DNA from: UBA1413 sp964650525
GTDB lineage: Bacteria; Bacteroidota; Bacteroidia; Bacteroidales; Prolixibacteraceae
Direction of reading: 5' to 3'
Assembly (NCBI GenBank): GCA_964650525.1
Contig: CAZYUA010000022.1
Coordinates: 5,508-69,507 of the forward strand
DNA length: 64,000 nucleotides
Shown here: in pieces, positions 54,637 through 62,112 of the stretch
How positions within the stretch are numbered: position 1 is the first letter of the stretch
How the letters are laid out: each line of letters begins with the position of its first letter
The notes under the pieces: generated by a model
Database searches by the model: none
What the model saw: only the letters and a program-made list of their open reading frames with translations
Told to the model about the DNA's origin: nothing
Translations under genes and position numbers: made by a program

Positions 54637-56040
54637 TCAGGAAAGCTCGAAAACCTCGCCGGGTTCAGGAATGACAACATCCCGGAAACCTGCTTTTTTG
54701 AGCTCCTCGCGGTAAAATTGCTGTGGCTCATATTCCCCGTGCACCAGAAAAGTCTTTTGTAACTGTCCGGTGTCCTGGCACTTCAAAAATTGAATCATCT
54801 CGGAATAATCGCCGTGGCCGGAAAATGACTCGATCCTCTCTACGCGGGCATTGACCGGATGCATCACCCCGAAGATAGAGACGGCTGCATCGCCATTCAG
54901 AATCCTGGCCCCCAACGTTGAAGGGGCACAATACCCCACTACCAAAACCGTATTTTGAGAATTTTCAATATGATTGGCCAGGTGATGCTTGATTCTGCCG
55001 GCTTCCATCATCCCTGATGCCGAGATAATCACGCATGGCTTCTTATACGCATTCAGTTTCTTGGACTCACCGACATTCTTGATGTAATGGAGTCTGCCAA
55101 AACCAAAAGGATCGGGATCGTTTTCCATCACCTCCTGGACTTTTTGGTTCAGTTCGGCCGTGTGCATCCTGAAAATATCCGTGGCATTCACAGCCAGGGG
55201 GCTGTCTACATATACATTTACCCTCGGAAGAGAACCGTCATTAAACGCATTGTTCAGCGTATAGACAATTTCCTGTGTCCGTCCGATAGCAAAAGAAGGA
55301 ATCAGTACTTTCCCCCCTCTCCCGGTACAGGTTTCCCGGATCACTCTCAGTAATTCCGATTCCGCCTCCTGCAATGGAGTGTGAAGCCGGTTTCCGTAGG
55401 TAGACTCAGCAATCAGGTAGTCACATTGACGAAAAGGCTCCGGTGACTTCAGAATCCGGTTAACCGGCCTTCCGATATCGCCGGTGTAGCCAATACGGAC
55501 GATTTTCCCCTCCTCCTTGATTTCGAGTACTGCTGCAGCACTGCCCAGCATATGACCGGTATTGGTGAAACGTACCGAGATCTCCTTGTCTATCTGGAAC
55601 CTCCGGTTATACGCCACCCCTATGAAAAGTTCCATACACAACCTGGCTTCAGCCGGAGAATAGATAGGCTTTACCGGCGGCAGCCCACGGGCTATCCTTC
55701 GCTTGTTAAAGTTCCTGGTATCACTCTCCTGGATATGCCCGCTGTCGGTCAGCATGATGGAGCACAGGTTCCGGGTGGCATCGGTGCATATAACCGATCC
55801 CCTGAAACCTTCAGAATACAGGTACGGGATCAGCCCGGAATGATCGATATGAGCATGCGTCAGAATCACATGATGGATGGATGGGGGATCAAAACCCAGC
55901 CGACGGTTCATTGAATCCGTCTCCAGTCCTTTGCCCTGATACATCCCGCAATCCAGCAGAATATTTTTTCCTTTGGAGGTTGTAATAAGGAATTTGCTCC
56001 CGGTAACTTCCCGTACTGCACCAATAAACCTGATCTTCAC
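54637..56040 (-). CDS. MBL-fold beta-CASP ribonuclease-like protein
   Basis: 467-aa soluble metallo-hydrolase of the CPSF73/YSH1 group. Metal-binding motif HAHIDHSG (about 67-74), later STYGN, SASGMMEAGRIKHHL and HGEYEPQ are beta-CASP motifs A-C with the GHGDYSEM strand. The frame stays open upstream to a GTG at 56130, but homology starts at VKIRFIGAVREVTGS, so I prefer the GTG at 56040, which follows an A/T-rich segment; no strong start signal decides it. Proteins of this kind process RNA. It is convergent with the GH127 gene and separate from its neighbours. Confidence 0.87.
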   Translation of the reverse strand: MKIRFIGAVREVTGSKFLITTSKGKNILLDCGMYQGKGLETDSMNRRLGFDPPSIHHVILTHAHIDHSGLIPYLYSEGFRGSVICTDATRNLCSIMLTDSGHIQESDTRNFNKRRIARGLPPVKPIYSPAEARLCMELFIGVAYNRRFQIDKEISVRFTNTGHMLGSAAAVLEIKEEGKIVRIGYTGDIGRPVNRILKSPEPFRQCDYLIAESTYGNRLHTPLQEAESELLRVIRETCTGRGGKVLIPSFAIGRTQEIVYTLNNAFNDGSLPRVNVYVDSPLAVNATDIFRMHTAELNQKVQEVMENDPDPFGFGRLHYIKNVGESKKLNAYKKPCVIISASGMMEAGRIKHHLANHIENSQNTVLVVGYCAPSTLGARILNGDAAVSIFGVMHPVNARVERIESFSGHGDYSEMIQFLKCQDTGQLQKTFLVHGEYEPQQFYREELKKAGFRDVVIPEPGEVFELS

Positions 56041-56242
56041 AATTACTTTTATTAATAACAGTGCCTCAAAGGCCCGGCATTTTGAAAAAGGTTCAGCCTT
56101 TCCGACGGTTTTCTCCGGGTTCTGACGCACAGAACCACAAAGGTAACTTATTTATGTAAAAAAGAACAAGCAACCTGGGTATTCTGTAAGCCGGCAGTTT
56201 CAGCTTTAGGGTCAGGAAGTCCCGTTTCAGGCAATCTTTGCT

Positions 56243-56250
56243 TATATTTG
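56243..56250 (+). promoter_or_regulatory. Candidate -7 box of the AmmeMemoRadiSam operon
   Basis: TATATTTG is a perfect match to TAnnTTTG and lies 34 nt before the start codon of the Memo-AMMECR1 gene. No TTTG is found at the usual distance upstream, so it is a partial promoter match. Confidence 0.4.
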
Positions 56251-56284
56251 CAGAATAGGGAACATCATATAACGAACAAAGGCT

Positions 56285-57799
56285 ATGGGTACAAAAACAC
56301 GGATTCTGATGATCGCAACCCTGGTGATCCTGCTTACGGGTTCAGGAATACCGGGAGGTTGCCAGGACAGGCTGCCGGTGGTTGCCGGGTCCTTTTATCC
56401 CTCTGGTCGTCAGGACCTCGAGACAACGTTAAAAGCCCTCTTTGATTCGGCACCCGAAAGCGGGGAATCCCGGCCATTGGCTCTGGTGGTGCCCCACGCA
56501 GGATATGTTTTCTCCGGTGAGGTGGCAGCTGCCGGGTTTAAACTGCTCGACAGGAACAGGGACTTCAAACATATTTTCATCCTCGGCCCCGCACACCGGA
56601 CGTACATCGACGGGGTCTCCCTTTATACGGAAGGCAGCTTTGTCACCCCCCTCGGAAAGGTTTCCGTAGACCCCCTGGCCTCAGAATTGGTACAAAAAAA
56701 CCGGTTCCTGAGCCGCGATAAGGCCCCTCACCTGCAGGAACACTGCATTGAAGTGCAGCTGCCCTTTCTGCAATACTGGCTGAAAAAACCCTTTACCATC
56801 ATCCCGGTGCTGATTGGCGGGGAGTCACAGGAGACAACCCTCAAACTGGCAGATATCCTGAGACCCTATTTCAATCCAGACAACCTTTTTATCGTCAGCG
56901 CCGACTTCTCCCATTACCCTCCTTATTCGGTTGCCCGTGAGGCAGACCTCCGCACAGCTGAGGCCATTACTGCCAATAAGCCTAAGGAATTCACCGACGC
57001 TCTTGCCGGGAATAAACGGAGCTACGGCAGCACATTAGCCACCTCTATCTGCGGGTGGATGCCCATGCTTACCCTTCTGAACATGACGGAGGACAACCAG
57101 AACCTGCAATACCGTAAGATCCTGTACCGCAACAGCGGTGATGCTTCCATCGGTGACCGGCAAAAGGTGGTGGGCTACTGGGCAATAGCCGCCGTCACTG
57201 CTTCAGAAGAAGAGGAAACAAAAGGGTTTCATCTTCTGAAAACCGACAAAGAGAGGCTCCTTCAGATTGCCCGGAACACCCTTCGCACATACCTTATCAG
57301 CCACACCCTTCCCGTGGTCGGTACGGAAGGCCTTTCACCGGACCTGACGGTTGCCGCCGGAGCTTTTGTCACCCTCCGGAAAAACAGGGAGCTGAGAGGT
57401 TGCATCGGACAATTCTTCAGCCGGAAGCCTCTGTACGAACTGGTCCAGGAGATGGCTGTGGCCGCCGCAACAAGAGACACCCGGTTCAGCCCGGTAACCT
57501 CTTCCGAACTACCACAACTCGACATCGAAATTTCGGTACTTACCCCCCTGAAGCGCATCTACAACATCGATCAGTTTACCCTGGGAACAGACGGGATTTA
57601 TATGATCAACGGGAACCGCAGCGGCACCTTTCTGCCGCAGGTGGCAGAAGAGACCGGATGGAATGCTGAAGAGTTCCTGGGACACTGCGCCCGTGACAAG
57701 GCACAGATCGGTTGGGACGGATGGAAAGATAAAAATACCGAGCTCTACATTTACCAGGCATTCGTATTCGGGGAAAAAGAGAGTTCCGGATTAAAATAA
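56285..57799 (+). CDS. AmmeMemoRadiSam A-B fusion (Memo + AMMECR1 domains), exported
   Basis: 504-aa protein joining two conserved domains of unknown chemistry. Residues 30-300 are a Memo-like dioxygenase-fold domain with a full metal site: His71 (PHAGYVFSG), His104 (GPAHRTY) and Cys256 (TSICGW), matching His49, His81 and Cys244 of human MEMO1, plus EHCIEVQLPF and SADFSHY. Residues 315-500 are an AMMECR1 domain with RGCIGQ (371-376), the family hallmark. The N-terminus (about 5-26, LMIATLVILLTGSGIPGGC) is a signal peptide, so it should act outside the cytoplasm, unlike most relatives. It is 12 nt before the aminopropyltransferase-like gene, with the radical SAM gene further downstream. Confidence 0.9.
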   Translation: MGTKTRILMIATLVILLTGSGIPGGCQDRLPVVAGSFYPSGRQDLETTLKALFDSAPESGESRPLALVVPHAGYVFSGEVAAAGFKLLDRNRDFKHIFILGPAHRTYIDGVSLYTEGSFVTPLGKVSVDPLASELVQKNRFLSRDKAPHLQEHCIEVQLPFLQYWLKKPFTIIPVLIGGESQETTLKLADILRPYFNPDNLFIVSADFSHYPPYSVAREADLRTAEAITANKPKEFTDALAGNKRSYGSTLATSICGWMPMLTLLNMTEDNQNLQYRKILYRNSGDASIGDRQKVVGYWAIAAVTASEEEETKGFHLLKTDKERLLQIARNTLRTYLISHTLPVVGTEGLSPDLTVAAGAFVTLRKNRELRGCIGQFFSRKPLYELVQEMAVAAATRDTRFSPVTSSELPQLDIEISVLTPLKRIYNIDQFTLGTDGIYMINGNRSGTFLPQVAEETGWNAEEFLGHCARDKAQIGWDGWKDKNTELYIYQAFVFGEKESSGLK

Positions 57800-57811
57800 T
57801 ACAATCAGGAG

Positions 57812-60295
57812 ATGCAGGGTCCTTACCATCTAATACCCCTGGCTTTTACGGGTCTGACCGGGTATCTGCTGACCCTCCTACTGGTCAGGGCTCAGGTTAT
57901 TTCCGGGGTTCTTCACCGGAAAATCTGGAACACTATCCTGTTGGTGTCCTTTCTGGTTTCCGGCATTCTTGGTCTGCTCCTGGTGATCCGGCTGAATTAC
58001 AAATTGGAATGGCCCTTCCTGGATCCCTGGATGAAATGGCACGTGGATGCCGGCATCCTGCTCAGCCTGGCCGGAGCCTTTCACCTCGCATGGCACCTTC
58101 GCTATTACCTCAGCTTTTTCAACAAACAGCCAGCTGTAAAACTTCCATTAGACAAGACCCACGAAAGCCTTGCTGCAGAAGAGTTTCCCGTTACAAACGC
58201 ATGGATCATGGGGTATGGTTTTCTTGCCACCGTAGTGCAGGTACTGTTGCTTCGATCTATAGTGGTGGTTTTTCAGGGAAATGAACTGATGATGGGCTGG
58301 ACTCTCGGCATCTGGATGTTCCTTACAGGAGCAGGAAGCTGGCTGGGACAAAGGAACCTCTCCGGCCGTCTGTCCCGGAAAGCGTACCGCTTTACCCTCC
58401 TCCTCGCCTGGATTCCTCCTCTGGTTCTGGTTTTCATGACCACCGGGAAAAATCTCGTCCTGCCTCCCGGAACCCTTGTAAACCCCTTCTACTTTTTAGG
58501 CATACTCTTCGTGTTGCTTTCGCCAGTCTGCCTGCTGACCGGAATCCTGTACGCATGGCTGGTAAGAACCCGTGGAACGCCGGGAAACCAGTTCATCAGG
58601 GTATATGGCACCGAAGCCCTTGGCAGCCTTCTGGGAGGTGCAGCCGTTTCATTCCTCCTGATCCAATGGTTCAACGTCCTCCAGTCCCTTTTGGTTGCAG
58701 CGTTGCTGGTCCATTTGATCCTGCTGACCGTGAAATGGATACGCGAAACGTTCATCTCCTTATGCCTTCTTTCCGGGTTAACTGTCCTGACGTTTTTCCT
58801 CCCTGTGGATGTACAAATCAAATCCCTGCTTTTCAACCAAAACGTCCTGCTCAGTCGCGAAACGCCCGATGGCAACCTTACCCTTTCTAAAAACGGGGAA
58901 GAATACTCCTTTTTTGAAAACGGGAATCTGTTCTTCACCACCAACGACGTGGTAGTAAACGAAGAATTTATTCATTATGCCATGCTGCAGCATTCCAGGC
59001 CTGAAAAAATACTCCTCGTTTCAGGAGGAATTGCCGGAATGGTTGATGAAATACTCAAGTATCCCTCCATTACTCACGTAGACTATGTCGAGCCCAACCC
59101 TGAACTGGTCCGCATGGCCTCCCCCTATCATCCCCTTCCGGAAGATCCGCGGGTTCACCTAGTAACCGCCGACGCCAGAAGGCATATCCGGAAAACCAGC
59201 AACCCTTACGACATAGCCGTGATGGCCATACCGGATCCTTCCAGTCTCCAGTTGAACCGTTTCTATACCGATGAGTTTGCTTCGGAGCTGAAATCCAAGA
59301 TGGCGAAAGACGGGGTTGTCATCTATGGCCTTTCGCCCACAGGGAACTATCTGGCTCCGGAAAAAGAAAAAATAGGAGCCGCCCTGTTTCATACCCTTTC
59401 CGGGCGGTTCAGGCATGTCATTATCGTTCCCGGGGAGAGGGATTATTACGTTGCCTCCGACAGGCCGGTGTCGGCCCGCATGGGAGAACTCTCCCGGATC
59501 AGGGGAACAGATAATGTGTATGTGAACCCGGAGTATATGGACGACCCCTCGCTGGTTGCCAGGGGAAACCGCATCAGGGAGCAGGTCAGCCAGGTCAGGG
59601 TGTCAAACCGCGACCGGCATCCCCTGCCGGTTTTTTACCATTCGCTGCATTTTCTGTCCCGGTTTTCCGGGAAAAAATATCTTGTGCTGGTGCTTCCCAT
59701 CTTGCTGCTGCTTTTACCCTTGCTGCTGATGAATCCTGTTTCCGCAGGCATGTATGTTACAGGATTTACAGCCTCCTCGGTTGAAATACTGTTGATTTTC
59801 TGGTTTCAGGTGGTATTCGGCAACCTCTATTCGGCCATCGGGATTATTTTCGCGTTGTTCATGGGCGGGCTGGCCCTTGGGGCATTTTCGGAATTCCGGT
59901 TCAGGAGCGGCGGCAGGTATTACCTGATTGTGCAGGCCCTGCTGGGTCTCTGTATGCTTGGGATACCCCTGTTGTGGCGGGTTACCGCACCGGCACTTCC
60001 CGGCTTCCTGCTCTGGCTCCTGTTTATCGCGGCCCTGATGATTCCGGCATTCCTCACGGGACTTCAGTATGTAAACCTGACCCTTCTCTACCATCCTGAT
60101 ACCGTGCGATCGGCCTCCTTCATCAATGCCGCCGATTTGTGGGGATCAGCCCTCGGAATCCTCGTTGTCTCAACGGCACTGGTCCCGCTCGCCGGGATTG
60201 ATGGCAGCTGCCTTATTCTGGCTGCCTTAAACGGACTGGTGGTTGCGGGCTTTCTGATACGGAAACAGGTTGTTAAAAGAGGAAATCCCGGGTAA
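57812..60295 (+). CDS. Membrane protein with embedded spermidine-synthase-like domain
   Basis: 827-aa fusion. Residues 1-115 contain about three membrane helices (including HVDAGILLSLAGAFHLAWHLRYY), 125-330 about six to seven more. A Rossmann methyltransferase-fold domain of the polyamine aminopropyltransferase type lies at about 345-570: LLVSGGIAGMVDEIL (about 400-415), VDYVEPNPELV and YDIAVMAIPDPSS. In the last motif the usual first aspartate (DlPDP) appears as Ala, so aminopropyl transfer may be lost or altered. C-terminal helices (about 615-825) complete it. It likely binds a SAM-like ligand at the membrane. Co-transcribed with the Memo-AMMECR1 gene; the reaction is unknown. Confidence 0.85.
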   Translation: MQGPYHLIPLAFTGLTGYLLTLLLVRAQVISGVLHRKIWNTILLVSFLVSGILGLLLVIRLNYKLEWPFLDPWMKWHVDAGILLSLAGAFHLAWHLRYYLSFFNKQPAVKLPLDKTHESLAAEEFPVTNAWIMGYGFLATVVQVLLLRSIVVVFQGNELMMGWTLGIWMFLTGAGSWLGQRNLSGRLSRKAYRFTLLLAWIPPLVLVFMTTGKNLVLPPGTLVNPFYFLGILFVLLSPVCLLTGILYAWLVRTRGTPGNQFIRVYGTEALGSLLGGAAVSFLLIQWFNVLQSLLVAALLVHLILLTVKWIRETFISLCLLSGLTVLTFFLPVDVQIKSLLFNQNVLLSRETPDGNLTLSKNGEEYSFFENGNLFFTTNDVVVNEEFIHYAMLQHSRPEKILLVSGGIAGMVDEILKYPSITHVDYVEPNPELVRMASPYHPLPEDPRVHLVTADARRHIRKTSNPYDIAVMAIPDPSSLQLNRFYTDEFASELKSKMAKDGVVIYGLSPTGNYLAPEKEKIGAALFHTLSGRFRHVIIVPGERDYYVASDRPVSARMGELSRIRGTDNVYVNPEYMDDPSLVARGNRIREQVSQVRVSNRDRHPLPVFYHSLHFLSRFSGKKYLVLVLPILLLLLPLLLMNPVSAGMYVTGFTASSVEILLIFWFQVVFGNLYSAIGIIFALFMGGLALGAFSEFRFRSGGRYYLIVQALLGLCMLGIPLLWRVTAPALPGFLLWLLFIAALMIPAFLTGLQYVNLTLLYHPDTVRSASFINAADLWGSALGILVVSTALVPLAGIDGSCLILAALNGLVVAGFLIRKQVVKRGNPG

Positions 60296-60306
60296 ACCGT
60301 ACTTTC

Positions 60307-60326
60307 TGGCCGGATCATTCCGGCCA
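60307..60326 (+). terminator. 8-bp hairpin after the aminopropyltransferase-like gene
   Basis: TGGCCGGA (60307-60314), loop TCAT, TCCGGCCA (60319-60326), perfectly paired and starting 12 nt after the stop codon. No U-tract follows, so it could be an attenuator or mRNA-stabilising hairpin rather than a full terminator ahead of the radical SAM gene. Confidence 0.4.
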
Positions 60327-60429
60327 AAGGACAAGCCGGCTGCGGATCCCGGATCACCGGGGAAAGGATTCAGAGGAAAATCCATCTTTTTGTGTTATTT
60401 TTACCAGGGTCGAAGAATTTCCGGAAGTT

Positions 60430-61548
60430 ATGGACAAGATGACCAAGAGAGAATTTATCAGGTTATGCTCATTGTGCGCAGCCGGATGGATGGTTCCGCA
60501 GGGCAAAGCCTATGCCGGGAATCCCGGCAAACCAGGCAAATTCAGCCGGGAAGCAGCTTTTTATACGGTTACTCCCCGCGGGGTGCAGTGCGGGATCTGC
60601 CCGAACGAATGCAACCTGAAACCCGGCGAGGTGAGTACCTGCCATAACAGGATCAACGTGGGCAACAAACTCTATTCGATAGCCTACGGAAATCCCTGCG
60701 CTGTGCATGTCGACCCCGTTGAGAAAAAACCGCTGCTTCACTTTCTGCCCCGCTCACGCACCTTCTCCATGGCAACTGCAGGGTGCAGCTTCGCCTGCCT
60801 CAATTGCCAAAACTGGGAGATTTCGCAAACCAGCCCTGATAAAACCAGAAATACGGAACTCATGCCCGAAGAGGCCGTGGCAGCCTGCATCTGCAACAGC
60901 TGTCAATCCATAGCCTATACCTATTCAGAGCCCATTTCTTTTTACGAATATATGTCAGAAACCGCCAGGATTGCCCATACGCGGGGAATCCGGAATGTGA
61001 TGGTTTCCAATGGGTATATTAATCCGGACCCCCTGCAACGGCTTATTCCTTTACTCGATGCTGCCAATATTGACCTGAAAGCCTTCGATTCGTCCATCTA
61101 TCTTAAATTGACCGGGGGAAAAATGCGGCCGGTTCTCGATGCCCTGATTGCCCTTCAGAAAAGCAGTGTATGGCTCGAAATCACCAACCTGGTGGTTCCC
61201 TCCTGGACCGACGACCTGGACATGATCAAACGGATGTGTGTCTGGCTTGTCAACAATGGATTCAGCAAGGTACCCCTTCATTTCAGCCGGTTCACACCGC
61301 TGTACAAACTCAGCCAGCTCCCTCTCACACCCCTGAGTACCCTTCTGAAAGCCAGGGATATTGCCTCTGCTGAAGGCCTGAAATACGTATATATCGGGAA
61401 TGTGCCGGGTAAAAACTTTGAAAATACCATTTGTCACTCCTGCGGACAGGTGCTCATTGAAAGAAGCGGGTACACCATCCTGGCCAACCATCTGGATAAC
61501 GGAACCTGCCGGTTTTGCCATGAAGTCATTCCGGGACGATGGTCCTGA
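60430..61548 (+). CDS. AmmeMemoRadiSam system radical SAM enzyme
   Basis: 372-aa radical SAM protein. The cluster motif is Cys119-x3-Cys123-x2-Cys126 (TAGCSFACLNCQNW). A cysteine group Cys54/57/61/71 (CGICPNECN) precedes it and CHSCGQ ... CRFCHEV follows at the C-terminus, probably auxiliary metal sites, as usual for this pyruvate formate-lyase-activase-like family. The N-terminus TKREFIRLCSLCAAGWMVPQGKAYA resembles a Tat signal with KR in place of RR, which is surprising for a SAM-dependent enzyme. Substrate and product of the family are unknown. It completes the AmmeMemoRadiSam set begun at 56.3 kb. Confidence 0.9.
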   Translation: MDKMTKREFIRLCSLCAAGWMVPQGKAYAGNPGKPGKFSREAAFYTVTPRGVQCGICPNECNLKPGEVSTCHNRINVGNKLYSIAYGNPCAVHVDPVEKKPLLHFLPRSRTFSMATAGCSFACLNCQNWEISQTSPDKTRNTELMPEEAVAACICNSCQSIAYTYSEPISFYEYMSETARIAHTRGIRNVMVSNGYINPDPLQRLIPLLDAANIDLKAFDSSIYLKLTGGKMRPVLDALIALQKSSVWLEITNLVVPSWTDDLDMIKRMCVWLVNNGFSKVPLHFSRFTPLYKLSQLPLTPLSTLLKARDIASAEGLKYVYIGNVPGKNFENTICHSCGQVLIERSGYTILANHLDNGTCRFCHEVIPGRWS

Positions 61549-61621
61549 CTTCTGCCACTTTTTGATTAATTTCGTGAATTGATTTATAAGAACCTGATTT
61601 GGCAAATACCCGATCATTTTA

Positions 61622-61640
61622 CCCAAGGCGTTGCCTTGGG
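61622..61640. repeat. 8-bp perfect hairpin (CCCAAGGC / GCCTTGGG)
   Basis: Perfect inverted repeat with a 3-nt loop, about 73 nt past the radical SAM stop codon. There is no T-run. It has the look of a dispersed palindromic repeat of the sort spread through bacterial genomes, but only one copy occurs in this window, so that status cannot be judged here. Confidence 0.45.
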
Positions 61641-61766
61641 CTGGATTGAAAAAGGCTTTCCGCCTCTCGTTCAGGGGATCTGACTGCTTGTAATTTCATG
61701 GTAAATTGCATTATTGAACAGGATTCTTTTTCCCCCTTTACCTTATACCGCACTAAACGTCAGAAG

Positions 61767-61844
61767 TCAGGACGGTTCACTTTCGTTCAGCTCTTGTATC
61801 AACACCTGAAATGCTTCTTTCAGCACCCATTTTGCCCGGTCCGT
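61767..61844 (-). pseudogene. Possible gene-tail remnant (25 codons)
   Basis: A frame bounded by stops reads TDRAKWVLKEAFQVLIQ and continues to ELNESEPS before a TGA. The amphipathic helix pattern looks protein-like, and the flanking frames are full of stops. It may be the last piece of a decayed element gene. No family can be named. Confidence 0.25.
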
Positions 61845-62112
61845 TCAGTACCTCAGTCGTTGGAAAGAAGCACCGCCGGGTGGTTTGACAGGTACTCCTG
61901 ATAGCCCCTGCCGGTGGCTCGTCTTTAACTCCATTCTGTTAAGTTCTTTGTCGGGTAGCTCAGCCAGTCAGCTCACATGACCTCCGCAGACATACCTTAC
62001 AGTTGATACGCTTACCAGCGAGTTTTAAAGTCCCACCATCTTGAATATAGTTCGCCGACCTAGTTGTTTAGCGCTCTGTGCCTTAGCGCCCTGAATCAGC
62101 TTCTGTGCACAC

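Larger units (their letters stand above)
61549..62112. other. 564-nt gene-free, repeat-rich region
   Basis: No intact gene. It contains three notable structures: a CCCAAGGC-GTT-GCCTTGGG hairpin (61622-61640); a 10-bp inverted repeat TGCTTCTTTC / GAAAGAAGCA (61812-61821 and 61863-61872); and an inverted 13-mer GTCCTGACTTCTG (61542-61554 plus strand, 61761-61773 minus strand). On the minus strand a 25-codon frame (61767-61844) looks like a protein tail. The region may be a remnant of a mobile element or a structured RNA; no match could be tested. Confidence 0.55.

Noticed and set aside
61622..61640. Intrinsic terminator for the radical SAM gene.
   Set aside because: The hairpin has no following T-run on the plus strand, so it is listed as a repeat instead.
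61953..61963. GGGTAGCTCAG resembles the D-arm start of a tRNA.
   Set aside because: No acceptor pairing, anticodon arm or GGTTCGA-type T-arm follows at the right distance, so it is not a tRNA.
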